From positions 62,001 through 126,000 of the forward strand of contig CAZTMT010000002.1 in assembly GCA_964615335.1 (NCBI GenBank): a stretch of 64,000 nucleotides of DNA, written 5' to 3'. This document shows, one piece after another, positions 32,711 to 41,031 of this stretch (position 1 is the first letter of the stretch; each line of letters starts with the position of its first letter). Both the position numbers and the translations under genes were made by a program. The notes beneath the pieces are model-generated. The model was not told the DNA's origin, ran no database searches, and saw only the letters and a list, made by a program, of their open reading frames with translations. The DNA comes from HR10 sp964615335 (GTDB taxonomy: Bacteria; Acidobacteriota; Blastocatellia; HR10).

Positions 32711-34615
32711 TCAGAGCTTGGCCGCCAGATGAGCCCCTTGAGCGACAGCATCCAAGATGGTACCCGGACGCACACAATCCCCGATACGATAAACGGGAAC
32801 GGGAAAATCCTCATCCAGGCAAAACGCCATATCGTCATTGGGCCGATATCCCAGAGCCAGGATGACTGAATCACAGGGCAGACTCCCCTCCCGATCCTGT
32901 TCGTCCCAGTAAATAGCCCGCCCCGCTTCGATCCGCGCGATGCGGTGGCGGGTCAACACGCGCACCCCGGCCTTCTTGAATTCATAATACATCCAGCGCC
33001 GCGTGATGGCCTCCACTCCCCGGCCGATATGCGAGAGGAGTTCGAGAATCGTGATCTCATGGCCCCGATGTAAAAGATATTCGGCCACGTCGCATCCCGT
33101 TCCTCCTCCTCCCACGATCACGACCCGAGGCCCCACCGCCACGCGGCCCAAAAGCACATCCTCCGCGATGAGGACATGCGGAAGATCCGCCCCCACAAGC
33201 GGAGGGATCGCGGGCACGCTTCCGGTCGCCAGCACGACGACATCCGGCTGCAGAGCCAGCATCTCCTCTCGCGTGAGGGTCACGCCCAACTGAACGTGAA
33301 CGCGATGCTTCTGGACCTGACGCACCAGATATTCGGTGAACCGGGTGATCTCCTTCTTGGAGGGAGCGGCCGCCGAGACATGCAGCTTTCCCCCCAGACG
33401 GTCTTCCTTCTCGAAGAGCCACACCTCGTGCCCGCGCTCGGCCGCAATGCGCGCCGCCTCCAACCCGGCCGGTCCTCCTCCGACGATGAGAATCCGCTTC
33501 CGATGCCGCGCCGGCCGAATCTGGAAGACAAATTCCTCCCCCAGTTCGGCATTGACCGTGCATCGGGCCTCCAATGCCCGGGAGACGAAGTCCACGCAGT
33601 AATTGCACGAGATGCAGGGGCGAATGTCCTCAAGGCGCCCCTCGATCACTTTGCGCGCCCACTCCGGATCCGCGATGAGCCCTCGCCCGACAGCGATGAG
33701 ATCGGCCTTCCCCTCCTGCAGCACGCGCTCGGCCACCTCCACATCATGGAGCCTCCCGACGGCAATAACCGGCACGCGCACCGCAGACTTAATGGCCGCC
33801 GCATCCTCGACCAGATACCCCCGGGGCATGAACATGGGCGCCATGATGTAATGCAGCGTCTGCCAGTTGCCGGCCGAGACGCTGATCGAGCTGACCCCCT
33901 CCTGTTCCAGCCGACGCGCGATCTGCCGCGTCTCCTCCCGCGTCAATCCCTCGGGCACATACTCGCAAGCCGAGAGACGGAACTGAATCGGAAAATCCCG
34001 CCCCACCCTCTCCTTGATCCCCCGCACGATCTCCAGCGGGAACCGCAGCCGCCCCTCCAAGGATCCCCCATACTCGTCCTGGCGATGATTGGAAGCCGGA
34101 GACAGGAATTCGCAGATGAGATACCCATGCGCCCCATGAATCTCCACAAAGTCAAATCCCGCCTCGCGCGCGCGACGCGCCCCTTCGATGAATTCCTCGA
34201 CGATCGCCTGAATCTCCCCCACCGTGAGCACACGCGGGATCGGCCCCTTCGGCGAGATGGGAATGGGCGAAGGGGCCACCGGCGTGCCCAGCGTCGTCTG
34301 CCTCCCCATGTGATTCAACTGTAGCCCCACGACGACATCATAGGGCTTGAGCGCCCGGACCAACCGGCTCAGTCCCTCAATATACCGATCCTCGTGAATG
34401 CGCAGTTCGGGCCCCACGCCGACGACCTGCGGATCTACAATACAGTTCTCGACAACGATCATCCCCACCCCGTTCTGAGCTCGCCGCAGATAATAGCGAA
34501 TCACCCGCTCGGAAACCGTCCCGTCCTCGTTCGCATACCCCATGCCCATCGGCGGCATGACGATCCGATTCTTCACGCGCAGGCCGTCAAACACCAGTGG
34601 CTCCAAAAGCTTCAT
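32711..34615 (-). CDS. NADH:flavin oxidoreductase / 2,4-dienoyl-CoA reductase-like flavoprotein
   Basis: This 634-residue three-domain enzyme begins with an FMN TIM barrel (about 1-335): PLVFDGLRVKNRIVMPPMGMGYA, GLQLNHMGRQT, FVEIHGAHGYLICEFLSPASNHRQDEYGGSLEGRLRF. A [4Fe-4S] site CISCNYC plus a Cys 12 residues on (about 340-360) follows; this CX2CX2C spacing is like trimethylamine dehydrogenase, whereas E. coli FadH has CX2CX3C. Next come FAD (RILIVGGGPAGLEAARIAAERGH) and NAD(P)-binding Rossmann folds (VVIVGGGGTGCDVAEYLL). It probably reduces a conjugated dienoyl- or enone-type intermediate. The ATG at 34615 has GGAGG 5 nt upstream and overlaps the end of the preceding gene. Confidence 0.92.
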   Translation of the reverse strand: MKLLEPLVFDGLRVKNRIVMPPMGMGYANEDGTVSERVIRYYLRRAQNGVGMIVVENCIVDPQVVGVGPELRIHEDRYIEGLSRLVRALKPYDVVVGLQLNHMGRQTTLGTPVAPSPIPISPKGPIPRVLTVGEIQAIVEEFIEGARRAREAGFDFVEIHGAHGYLICEFLSPASNHRQDEYGGSLEGRLRFPLEIVRGIKERVGRDFPIQFRLSACEYVPEGLTREETRQIARRLEQEGVSSISVSAGNWQTLHYIMAPMFMPRGYLVEDAAAIKSAVRVPVIAVGRLHDVEVAERVLQEGKADLIAVGRGLIADPEWARKVIEGRLEDIRPCISCNYCVDFVSRALEARCTVNAELGEEFVFQIRPARHRKRILIVGGGPAGLEAARIAAERGHEVWLFEKEDRLGGKLHVSAAAPSKKEITRFTEYLVRQVQKHRVHVQLGVTLTREEMLALQPDVVVLATGSVPAIPPLVGADLPHVLIAEDVLLGRVAVGPRVVIVGGGGTGCDVAEYLLHRGHEITILELLSHIGRGVEAITRRWMYYEFKKAGVRVLTRHRIARIEAGRAIYWDEQDREGSLPCDSVILALGYRPNDDMAFCLDEDFPVPVYRIGDCVRPGTILDAVAQGAHLAAKL

Positions 34616-34617
34616 GT

Positions 34618-35415
34618 TCACCTCCGCAACATCCCCTCCACATCAATCCGTTCGCGCAGCACGCGCACTTCCTCGAGCGTCGGAGGCTCGGTCTCCGGCA
34701 CCTGGTCCGGGATGATCAGCTCAAAACCCGTGTTCCGAACCACGTCCTCCACGCGTACCCCCGGATGGACCGAGGCGAGCCGCATCCGCTTGCTCTCCGG
34801 CTCGAAATCCATGATGCACAAAGGAGTGATGCAATAAAGAGGCCCATTCCCGGAAAGGCCGAGCCGCCGACGCCCCTCCGGTCCCCCTTCCCCCCATCCC
34901 ACCGTGGAGACGAAATCGCATTTGGGGACGAAGATGCGCCGATCGTGCGACTGAACATAGAGATAATAGCGATCCACATAATGGGCCATCGTGGTCGTCC
35001 CCACCGCTCCCGGTCCCCGAAAGGTGAGACGCCTGTAGTCCGAGCCCACCCCGATGAGATTCGAGTTCCCATAGGGATCAATCTGCAGTGCCCCGACGAC
35101 GAACATGTTCGAGACCAGGCGGGGATTCTCCTGAAAATCATCGTGCAGGACATAGGCCTCCGCCCACTTCGCCGGACGAAAATCGGTCACCGTATAGAAG
35201 GGCTCCATCCTGGGCTCTTTGAGCACATGAGTGAAGGTCATCACCATGTAGAGCCGCACGTTGGGACAGTAGAGCAGATGCGCCAGCAGAATCCCCGCGC
35301 GCGGGACATGCAACCCTGCCCCCACGGCCACGCGCTCGCCATCGCGCACCTGACGCGCGATGAAGGCCGCCAGAAGCTCCTTCGTCGTGAAATCCCGAGC
35401 GTATTCCTTCCCCAT
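34618..35415 (-). CDS. CoA-transferase family beta subunit (IpdB-like), second copy
   Basis: This intact beta subunit of about 265 residues has FTTKELLAAFIARQVRDGERVAVGAG at the N-terminus, FVVGALQIDPYGNSNLIGVGSDYRRLTFRGPGAVG (about 115-150), FVPKCDFVSTVGWGEG, and the C-terminal RLASVHPGVRVEDVVRNTGFELIIPDQVPETEPPTLEEV. It pairs with the alpha gene immediately upstream. A TTG at 35424 within the alpha stop is an alternative start; the ATG at 35415 is preferred. It overlaps the flavin oxidoreductase gene at its 3' end. By analogy to IpdAB it may hydrolyse a C-C bond of a cyclic diketone CoA; true CoA transfer is the alternative. Confidence 0.9.
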   Translation of the reverse strand: MGKEYARDFTTKELLAAFIARQVRDGERVAVGAGLHVPRAGILLAHLLYCPNVRLYMVMTFTHVLKEPRMEPFYTVTDFRPAKWAEAYVLHDDFQENPRLVSNMFVVGALQIDPYGNSNLIGVGSDYRRLTFRGPGAVGTTTMAHYVDRYYLYVQSHDRRIFVPKCDFVSTVGWGEGGPEGRRRLGLSGNGPLYCITPLCIMDFEPESKRMRLASVHPGVRVEDVVRNTGFELIIPDQVPETEPPTLEEVRVLRERIDVEGMLRR

Positions 35416-35420
35416 ATGCG

Positions 35421-36314
35421 TCAATACTCGTGCAACTGAATGAGACGACGAATCCCAATGACTTCCAGATAATCGGCGTGCGTCTCCGGCTCCAGAACGT
35501 ACTTCCGAAGATACGCCTCGAAAGGACCACGATCCCCGTGCTTGACATAAGCCGTCGCCGCCGCCACATACTCGCGAAGATGCTCGGCGTCCTCGATGTA
35601 GTAGCCGGGCGCGGCAAACGGATGCGAACCATAGGGCGCGCGCACGACGGCATCCACACCATAGAGCGATGTGGCCAGCGGATTCTTCCTCACCTCTTCG
35701 TTGGGGATGATCTTCTCGACCTGAACGATCGTGCGCTCCGCCGCCCGCCAGAGGGCGCGATCCCCAAATCCCGTCCCGATGTGCTGCACATTCCCATAAG
35801 GATCAGCATGCGCCGCATAGAGAATCGCGATGTCCGGCTTGATGGCGGGAATAGCTAAAAGGGGCTCACCGGTGATCGGGTCCGGAAAAACCTTGATGTC
35901 GGGATTCACCTCGGGGAACGATGTCCCAATCCCCGCCTTCCAGGGCGTGAAGGGCAACCCCTGAGCCGCCGCCCGTAAGGCGCAGTAGTACATCCCTTCA
36001 TCGCACTCCCACACCTGCAACTCCCCCCGCTCGACAGCCGCGCGAAACATCGGGGCGACCGGACAGTAATGCTCCCCTCCCATGTAGGCCGTCACCAGCT
36101 TCCGAACACATCCGGCCCCAATGAGCAAATCCAGATCCAACCCTCCGGATGCCGGCCCAATCACGGTGAGATCCCGCACCCCTCGACGAATGATCTGACG
36201 CACAATCGCCATGGGATGACTCGAATTGATGAACCCCCCAATGGCGATCGTCATCCCATCCCGAATCCAGGAGGCCGCCTCCCGCTCATCGATGATCACC
36301 GAACGCCGTTCCAT
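35421..36314 (-). CDS. CoA-transferase family alpha subunit (IpdA-like), second copy
   Basis: This 297-residue alpha subunit has DGMTIAIGGFINSSHPMAIVRQIIRRG (about 19-45), IGPASGGLDLDLLIGAGCVRKLVTAYMGGEHY, LQVWECDEGMYYCALRAAAQGLPFTPWKAGIG, AILYAAHADPYGNVQHIGTG, and APYGSHPFAAPGYYIEDAEHLREY. The Trp-Glu-Cys-Asp-Glu stretch lies where class I CoA-transferase-fold subunits have their functional acidic residues. It is coupled to its beta subunit by adjacent or overlapping start and stop. It starts 29 bp after the FAD-dependent oxidoreductase gene. Confidence 0.9.
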   Translation of the reverse strand: MERRSVIIDEREAASWIRDGMTIAIGGFINSSHPMAIVRQIIRRGVRDLTVIGPASGGLDLDLLIGAGCVRKLVTAYMGGEHYCPVAPMFRAAVERGELQVWECDEGMYYCALRAAAQGLPFTPWKAGIGTSFPEVNPDIKVFPDPITGEPLLAIPAIKPDIAILYAAHADPYGNVQHIGTGFGDRALWRAAERTIVQVEKIIPNEEVRKNPLATSLYGVDAVVRAPYGSHPFAAPGYYIEDAEHLREYVAAATAYVKHGDRGPFEAYLRKYVLEPETHADYLEVIGIRRLIQLHEY

Positions 36315-36343
36315 GCCCCCATTCCATCCCTTGCGTCGAGAGA

Positions 36344-37741
36344 TCAGTAGTGCCAGGAATCTTTGAATTCCGGGATCCGAAACCCCAGAAGCTGTTCCAC
36401 ACAGGTCAGGGCCGCGCGCGCCGCGCGATCCACTCCGATTCCTCGCGAGCGAAAGGTCTCCGAGGCGAAGAGCAATCCCTCCACGTTCGGCACCTGAAAG
36501 TCGGGCCGATAGCGCCCGACCAGACAGGGCTTCTGAATGACCCCGAACGGAGGATAGGCCACCAGATGCCGCTTCTTCCAGATGATGTTCTTCGGCGTGA
36601 AACTCCCGGGATACATGGCCTCTAAGTCCCGTTCGGCCTCCGCGAATTTCCGCTCAATCCACTCGCGATCGCGCACGCCCTGAAACGCGAATCCACAATT
36701 GAAGAGATGCCGCCCAGCCGGAGCCGTCGTCGGATCCATCCCCGAGACCAAAAACGCCCATCCGGGCAGCCGACTGTAAGGAGCTTCGAACCACACGGCC
36801 AGCTCCGTGAGCGATGTGCCCGTGTAGATCGGCTCATGGCTGGCCACGTAAAAGCCCAGCCAGCAGACCCGGAATTGGTCCTGCGCCAGCATCCTCACCT
36901 GCGCCACAAACCAATCGGGCAGATCCGACTCGCGGAAGAGCTCAAGTACATTCCAGACCGGCAGCGTGCAGATGACCGCCTCCGTCTCCACATACTCGAA
37001 GTTGAACGCTTCGGTGGGAATGGCCTTCTCCACAGGCTCCAGGGCGACGGCCACGACGCGCCCGTTCTCGATGATCACTCGATGCGCGCGCGTCCGAAGC
37101 CGGATCTCTCCTCCCTGCTCGCGCACCGCCTCGGCGAGGATGCGAAACATCCCGTCCCATCCCCCCACGGGCCAGAAGGAATACCCGGCCGTCTGCTTCT
37201 CCTGATAGTGCATCTTGCGCACGTAGAGGTTGTCGCTCGCCGAGTGGTCGTACCATTTCTCAGTGAGGCACTCAGCCATCGCAATATACTCGAACAGCTC
37301 GATGACCCCCTCGCTCCGCGTGTGCTCGAGCAACCACGCCCGAAGCGGGAGATGATCGTACCGATCGAATTCGCTGAAGTCGGTCTCGCAGAGGATACGA
37401 ATGACCTTCTTCAACTCCCCCTTATCCACGCGATACCGCTCCTGAATGGGACGCCATTGCCCCCTGTCATTGTCCCAGAACGGGAGGCCTTCGTTGACGA
37501 CCCCATGCTCGAGCTTCTTCCCGAGGAATGCGAAGATGCGTGTGATCCCCGATCCGGGGTCTTCCAGAAGATGCCCCCCCAGATTGAGCCGATACCCCTC
37601 GTAGGGGATGGCCATAGCCCGCCCCCCCAAATAGGCATCGCGCTCCACGACGAGCACTTTCTTCCCGAACTTCGCCAGAAGGGCCGCGGCGGTGAGCCCC
37701 GCCGCTCCCGCTCCGATGACGACGACATCGTACCGAGCCAT
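36344..37741 (-). CDS. FAD-dependent oxidoreductase, phytoene-desaturase/amine-oxidase type
   Basis: The protein has 465 residues. Its N-terminal dinucleotide-binding motif is YDVVVIGAGAAGLTAAALLAKFGKKVLVVERDAYLGGRA (about 4-43), and its C-terminal FAD motif is NVEGLLFASETFRSRGIGVDRAARAALTCVE (about 420-450). The body matches carotenoid desaturase/retinol saturase-like flavoproteins with no membrane helix. In this cluster it may desaturate a ring or terpenoid chain, or act on an acyl-CoA bound ring; the substrate is unknown. It is 54 bp downstream of an acyl-CoA dehydrogenase gene. Confidence 0.87.
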   Translation of the reverse strand: MARYDVVVIGAGAAGLTAAALLAKFGKKVLVVERDAYLGGRAMAIPYEGYRLNLGGHLLEDPGSGITRIFAFLGKKLEHGVVNEGLPFWDNDRGQWRPIQERYRVDKGELKKVIRILCETDFSEFDRYDHLPLRAWLLEHTRSEGVIELFEYIAMAECLTEKWYDHSASDNLYVRKMHYQEKQTAGYSFWPVGGWDGMFRILAEAVREQGGEIRLRTRAHRVIIENGRVVAVALEPVEKAIPTEAFNFEYVETEAVICTLPVWNVLELFRESDLPDWFVAQVRMLAQDQFRVCWLGFYVASHEPIYTGTSLTELAVWFEAPYSRLPGWAFLVSGMDPTTAPAGRHLFNCGFAFQGVRDREWIERKFAEAERDLEAMYPGSFTPKNIIWKKRHLVAYPPFGVIQKPCLVGRYRPDFQVPNVEGLLFASETFRSRGIGVDRAARAALTCVEQLLGFRIPEFKDSWHY

Positions 37742-37795
37742 GCGCTCCCTCCCCCACGCGGGCCCCCGAGGGAATCTTCGATTCGCTCGGATGCT

Positions 37796-38944
37796 CTAGC
37801 GGTACCCCAGCGTGTATTCGGCGATGAGCACGCGATGTAGCTCGTTCACCCCTTCGACAATCTGAAACACCTTGGCATCCCGATAGTACCGGCTCACCGG
37901 ATACTCGGCCGAACACCCGTAGGCCCCAAAGATCTGCACGGCATGCGTGGCCGCCATGAGCGCGACGTCCGTCGCGACCATCTTGGCGATCGAAGCCTCA
38001 CGCCGCACATCCTCGACCCCCTGATCCTTGAGCCAGGCCAACCGGTATGTGAGATAGCGCGCGCTCTCGATCCCCACGACCATGTCGGTGATCTTCGATT
38101 GAACGAGTTGAAACTTCCCAATAGGCTGACCGAAAACGACGCGCTCGCGCGCGTACTTGACCACTTCATCCAGGCACGCCTGAGCCATCCCGAGAGCCCG
38201 CGCCGCGACGCCGAGCCGCCCGTTCTCCACAGCGCACATGGCGACGCGAAAGCCCTCCCCTTCCTCCCCAATCCGATTCTCCACCGGGACGCGACACTCC
38301 TCGAAGATCACTTCGCCCGTCGAGAGCGGGCGGAATCCAAGCTTGTGCTTGTAGGGCCGGAAGGTCATCCCCGGCGTCCCTCGCTCGACGACGAAAGCGC
38401 AAATCCCGCGATGGCGCAAACTCCGATCCAGCGTGGCAAAAGTCAAAACCCAATCGCAGACGTCCAGGAAACTGATCCACGCCTTCGTCCCATTGAGCAC
38501 ATAATATCGCCCCTCCCGACGGCACGTCGTGCGCATGGCGGCCACATCCGTCCCCGAGCCCGGCTCCGTGAGCGCCGTGGCCGCAAAAGCTTCTCCCTGA
38601 GCGAGAGGCTTGAGATACTTCTGCTTCTGCTCCTCCGTCCCATAGCGAAGAATCGCCGATCCCGCCAGGCCACTGGGGAACGAGAGCGCGCAGCCTACGA
38701 TCTGACAGACGCGCGAGATCTCTTCGATGATCAGCGTATACGTGACATAATCCAATCCCGCGCCGCCATACTGCACCGGAATGACCCCCCCCATGTACCC
38801 CTGCGCCGCCGCCTTCTTGACGATCTCCACGGGAAACCGCTCCTCCTGATCATACGCCGCCACATACGGGGCGATCTCCCGCAGAGCGAATTCCCGCACG
38901 GCCTTCTTGATCTGTAACTGCTCCTCCGTGAATCCGAAATCCAT
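37796..38944 (-). CDS. Acyl-CoA dehydrogenase, second copy
   Basis: This flavoprotein of about 382 residues starts MDFGFTEEQLQIKKAVREFA. Landmarks are VIPVQYGGAGLDYVTYTLIIEEIS (about 55-80), ALTEPGSGTDVAAMRTTC (about 125), YYVLNGTKAWISFLDVCDWVLTFA, RVVFGQPIGKFQLVQSKITDM, and MAATHAVQIFGAYGCSAEYPVSRYYRDAKVFQIVEGVNELHRV, where the Glu of GVNE is the catalytic base. It is closer to short-chain/cyclohexane- and benzylsuccinyl-type dehydrogenases than to long-chain ones by eye. It needs EtfAB as acceptor. ATG 38944 is chosen over an upstream in-frame start five codons earlier. Confidence 0.93.
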   Translation of the reverse strand: MDFGFTEEQLQIKKAVREFALREIAPYVAAYDQEERFPVEIVKKAAAQGYMGGVIPVQYGGAGLDYVTYTLIIEEISRVCQIVGCALSFPSGLAGSAILRYGTEEQKQKYLKPLAQGEAFAATALTEPGSGTDVAAMRTTCRREGRYYVLNGTKAWISFLDVCDWVLTFATLDRSLRHRGICAFVVERGTPGMTFRPYKHKLGFRPLSTGEVIFEECRVPVENRIGEEGEGFRVAMCAVENGRLGVAARALGMAQACLDEVVKYARERVVFGQPIGKFQLVQSKITDMVVGIESARYLTYRLAWLKDQGVEDVRREASIAKMVATDVALMAATHAVQIFGAYGCSAEYPVSRYYRDAKVFQIVEGVNELHRVLIAEYTLGYR

Positions 38945-38974
38945 CGCCTCCCTCCTCACCCCTGGAGAAGACGC

Positions 38975-39391
38975 TCATTCCGCAGGGGCGAAATACGCGA
39001 TGTCTCGAATGCTCCCCGTCCGATCCTCATTCCAGACGACACGAACCCGCGTGACTCTCTCCAGCTCGTCTTCGCTCACTTCCCCAAGATAGTGCACAAG
39101 CTGCGTATCCGCTCCTTCCAACCGGATGAGCCCAAGAATCGTCGGAGGCTCTCCGGGGCGCACCGTGTAGCTCAGCAACTCCCCATGCGGAGGCAGCTCG
39201 CGCCATTCGGTGATCGGCTGCCAGCACCGTCCGCAAAACCCCAGCGGCGGGACATATATGCGTCCGCAGCCATCGCACCGCGTCGCCCAGATGCGCCTCT
39301 CAGCCAATCCCTGCAGAAAACGCGTGAGCGCTCGTCCCGTCGTATACTGAAACGGAATGCGAATCTTCTGCCGCACGACCCACGGGCTCAT
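38975..39391 (-). CDS. DUF35 (zinc ribbon and OB-fold) protein, first of tandem pair
   Basis: This 138-residue protein has FLQGLAERRIWATRCDGCGRIYVPPLGFCGRCW (zinc ribbon with two Cys-x-x-Cys knuckles, about 20-52), followed by an OB-fold with GELLSYTVRPGEPPTILGLIRLEGADTQLVHYLG. DUF35 proteins assemble with thiolase-fold partners and probably bind acyl-CoA. Its ATG is one base after the stop of the second DUF35 gene. The two are only moderately similar, so they probably pair with different thiolase-like subunits encoded upstream. Confidence 0.9.
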   Translation of the reverse strand: MSPWVVRQKIRIPFQYTTGRALTRFLQGLAERRIWATRCDGCGRIYVPPLGFCGRCWQPITEWRELPPHGELLSYTVRPGEPPTILGLIRLEGADTQLVHYLGEVSEDELERVTRVRVVWNEDRTGSIRDIAYFAPAE

Positions 39392-39392
39392 C

Positions 39393-39863
39393 TCACTCCT
39401 CGAGAAGACGAAAATACAGGATGTCGCGGAGCGATCCCTCGCGCGTCTCGCGGAAGACAGCGCGCACGCGCTGCCCGACGCGAATCCTCCGCTCGTCGGT
39501 CTCATCCAGAAAGTGATAGAGGCTCGTCGCCGCCCCATCCAACCGAATGATGGCGAACCCGTAGGGGACGGGACGCGGCTCGCCCGTCATCGGATCAATG
39601 AAGGGGAGGCGCACGACCGTCCATCCGACGATCGTCCCTTCCGGGCCGACCTCGACCCATTCGTGCAGCTCGCGATAGCAAATGCCGCAGACAGGGCGCG
39701 GCGGAATATAGACGCGCCCACACTCGGGACAGCGCATCCCCATCAGCCGCGCCCGCTCGCGCAGCTCGGTGAAGAAGCGCGCTCCGAGGCGTCCTACGGC
39801 ATACCGATACTCCGTATCCAACCAAAACGGAACACGCAGCGTCTCAGGTCCTTCCGCGCTCAT
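39393..39863 (-). CDS. DUF35 (zinc ribbon and OB-fold) protein, second of tandem pair
   Basis: The protein has 156 residues. An N-terminal helix (RLGARFFTELRERARLMGMR) leads into the zinc ribbon CPECGRVYIPPRPVCGICY (about 44-62) and an OB-fold with GTIVGWTVVRLPF, GFAIIRLDGAATSLYHFL and RIRVGQRVRAVF. It overlaps the thiolase-like gene upstream by 4 bp. Known precedents are ChsH2 with Ltp2 in steroid side-chain cleavage and BbsA with BbsB; by analogy it supplies the acyl-CoA-binding part of a two-protein lyase. Confidence 0.9.
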   Translation of the reverse strand: MSAEGPETLRVPFWLDTEYRYAVGRLGARFFTELRERARLMGMRCPECGRVYIPPRPVCGICYRELHEWVEVGPEGTIVGWTVVRLPFIDPMTGEPRPVPYGFAIIRLDGAATSLYHFLDETDERRIRVGQRVRAVFRETREGSLRDILYFRLLEE

Positions 39864-41023
39864 GGCTTCTCCCGACTCAAGATGAGAACGTCCGTCCAGG
39901 CGTTTCCCCCATACCCGGTGGCCAGAGCCGTGCGCGCCCCTTCGACCTGTCGCTTCCCCGCCTTCCCCATGATCTGCAGAGCCGCTTCGGCCACGCGAAT
40001 GAGAGCCGTCGCCCCAATGGGATTGGTGGACAAGACGCCTCCCGAGGGATTGACCGGTAATTCCCCGGTCAGTTCCGTGACCCCTGCATCAATGAGCTTC
40101 CCTCCCTCTCCCTTCTCACAGAATCCCAGGTTCTCATACATGGCCAACTCGGCGAACGAGGCGACCTCGTAGATCTCGGCGACATCCAAATCCCGACGCG
40201 GATTCGTGATACCCGCCGCGCGATAGGCGCGATGCGCCGCCGCCCGCAAGCTCCGCATCTCGGCCAGCCGTTTGGGACTATCCCCCATGTACTGCTGCTC
40301 GTGAGCGGTGGCCACCGCCTTGATCCACGCCGGACGGGGAGCAAGCCGTTGGGCCTTCGATTCCTCAGCGAAGATGACCGCCACGGCCCCGTCCGATTGC
40401 GGACACATGTCGAGCCGCTTCACCGGATAGGCGAGCATCTCGGACTTGAGGACATCCTCGACCGTGATGTCCGGCATCTGCAGATGCGCGTATTCGTTGA
40501 GACAGGCATTGCGCCGCGCCTTCACCGCCACACGAGCCGCCTGCTCTTCGGTCACACCGCTCTCGTGCATGTACGTCGTCGCCATGACGGCGAAATTCCC
40601 GATGGCCCCCGCCATGACCGAACGCTCCCAGATGGGATCCCCCACGGTCGTGATGGCCGTCTGTGTGTGTCCCTCGGATTGCTTCTGAAAACCAATGGCG
40701 AGCACCACGTCGTAGATGCCGCTGGCGACATAATAGTACGCCGCGATAGCCGTCGTCGTCCCCACCGTCCCTCCCGTGTTGAATTTCACCGAGGGCTTCA
40801 AATATCCCCCCCAGCCTTCGACGGCCCACAGCTCCGGAAAGAGGAACCCTTCGAACGGCTCCATGTTGCCGAGCAACACGGCATCAATATCGCGCATGGT
40901 GAGATCGGCATCTTGAAGCGCTCGCGTGACCGCTTCGGTGATCAGCTCGCGAATGTTCACATCCAGACGCCGAGCGGCGTGTTTCGTCTGTCCCGTGGCG
41001 ATGATGGCGACACGTCGCGGCAT
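39860..41023 (-). CDS. Thiolase-like protein lacking canonical catalytic Cys and His (SCP2/Ltp2-type)
   Basis: The 387-residue thiolase-fold protein begins MPRRVAIIATGQTKHA. At the nucleophile position the sequence is VKFNTGGTVGTTTAIAA (about 80-96), without Cys. The usual HD-x-F reads AEIYEVASFAELAMYENLGF, and the usual GHPIGATG reads TNPIGATALIR, so the His is Asn. Tyr residues in the first of these resemble the aldolase type (Ltp2-like), where tyrosines replace the thiolase triad. With the neighbouring thiolase-like gene and two DUF35 genes it probably forms a retro-aldolase or substrate-channelling complex. ATG 41023 is preferred; GTG 41035 is possible. Confidence 0.85.
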   Translation of the reverse strand: MPRRVAIIATGQTKHAARRLDVNIRELITEAVTRALQDADLTMRDIDAVLLGNMEPFEGFLFPELWAVEGWGGYLKPSVKFNTGGTVGTTTAIAAYYYVASGIYDVVLAIGFQKQSEGHTQTAITTVGDPIWERSVMAGAIGNFAVMATTYMHESGVTEEQAARVAVKARRNACLNEYAHLQMPDITVEDVLKSEMLAYPVKRLDMCPQSDGAVAVIFAEESKAQRLAPRPAWIKAVATAHEQQYMGDSPKRLAEMRSLRAAAHRAYRAAGITNPRRDLDVAEIYEVASFAELAMYENLGFCEKGEGGKLIDAGVTELTGELPVNPSGGVLSTNPIGATALIRVAEAALQIMGKAGKRQVEGARTALATGYGGNAWTDVLILSREKP

Positions 41024-41031
41024 ACCGAAAC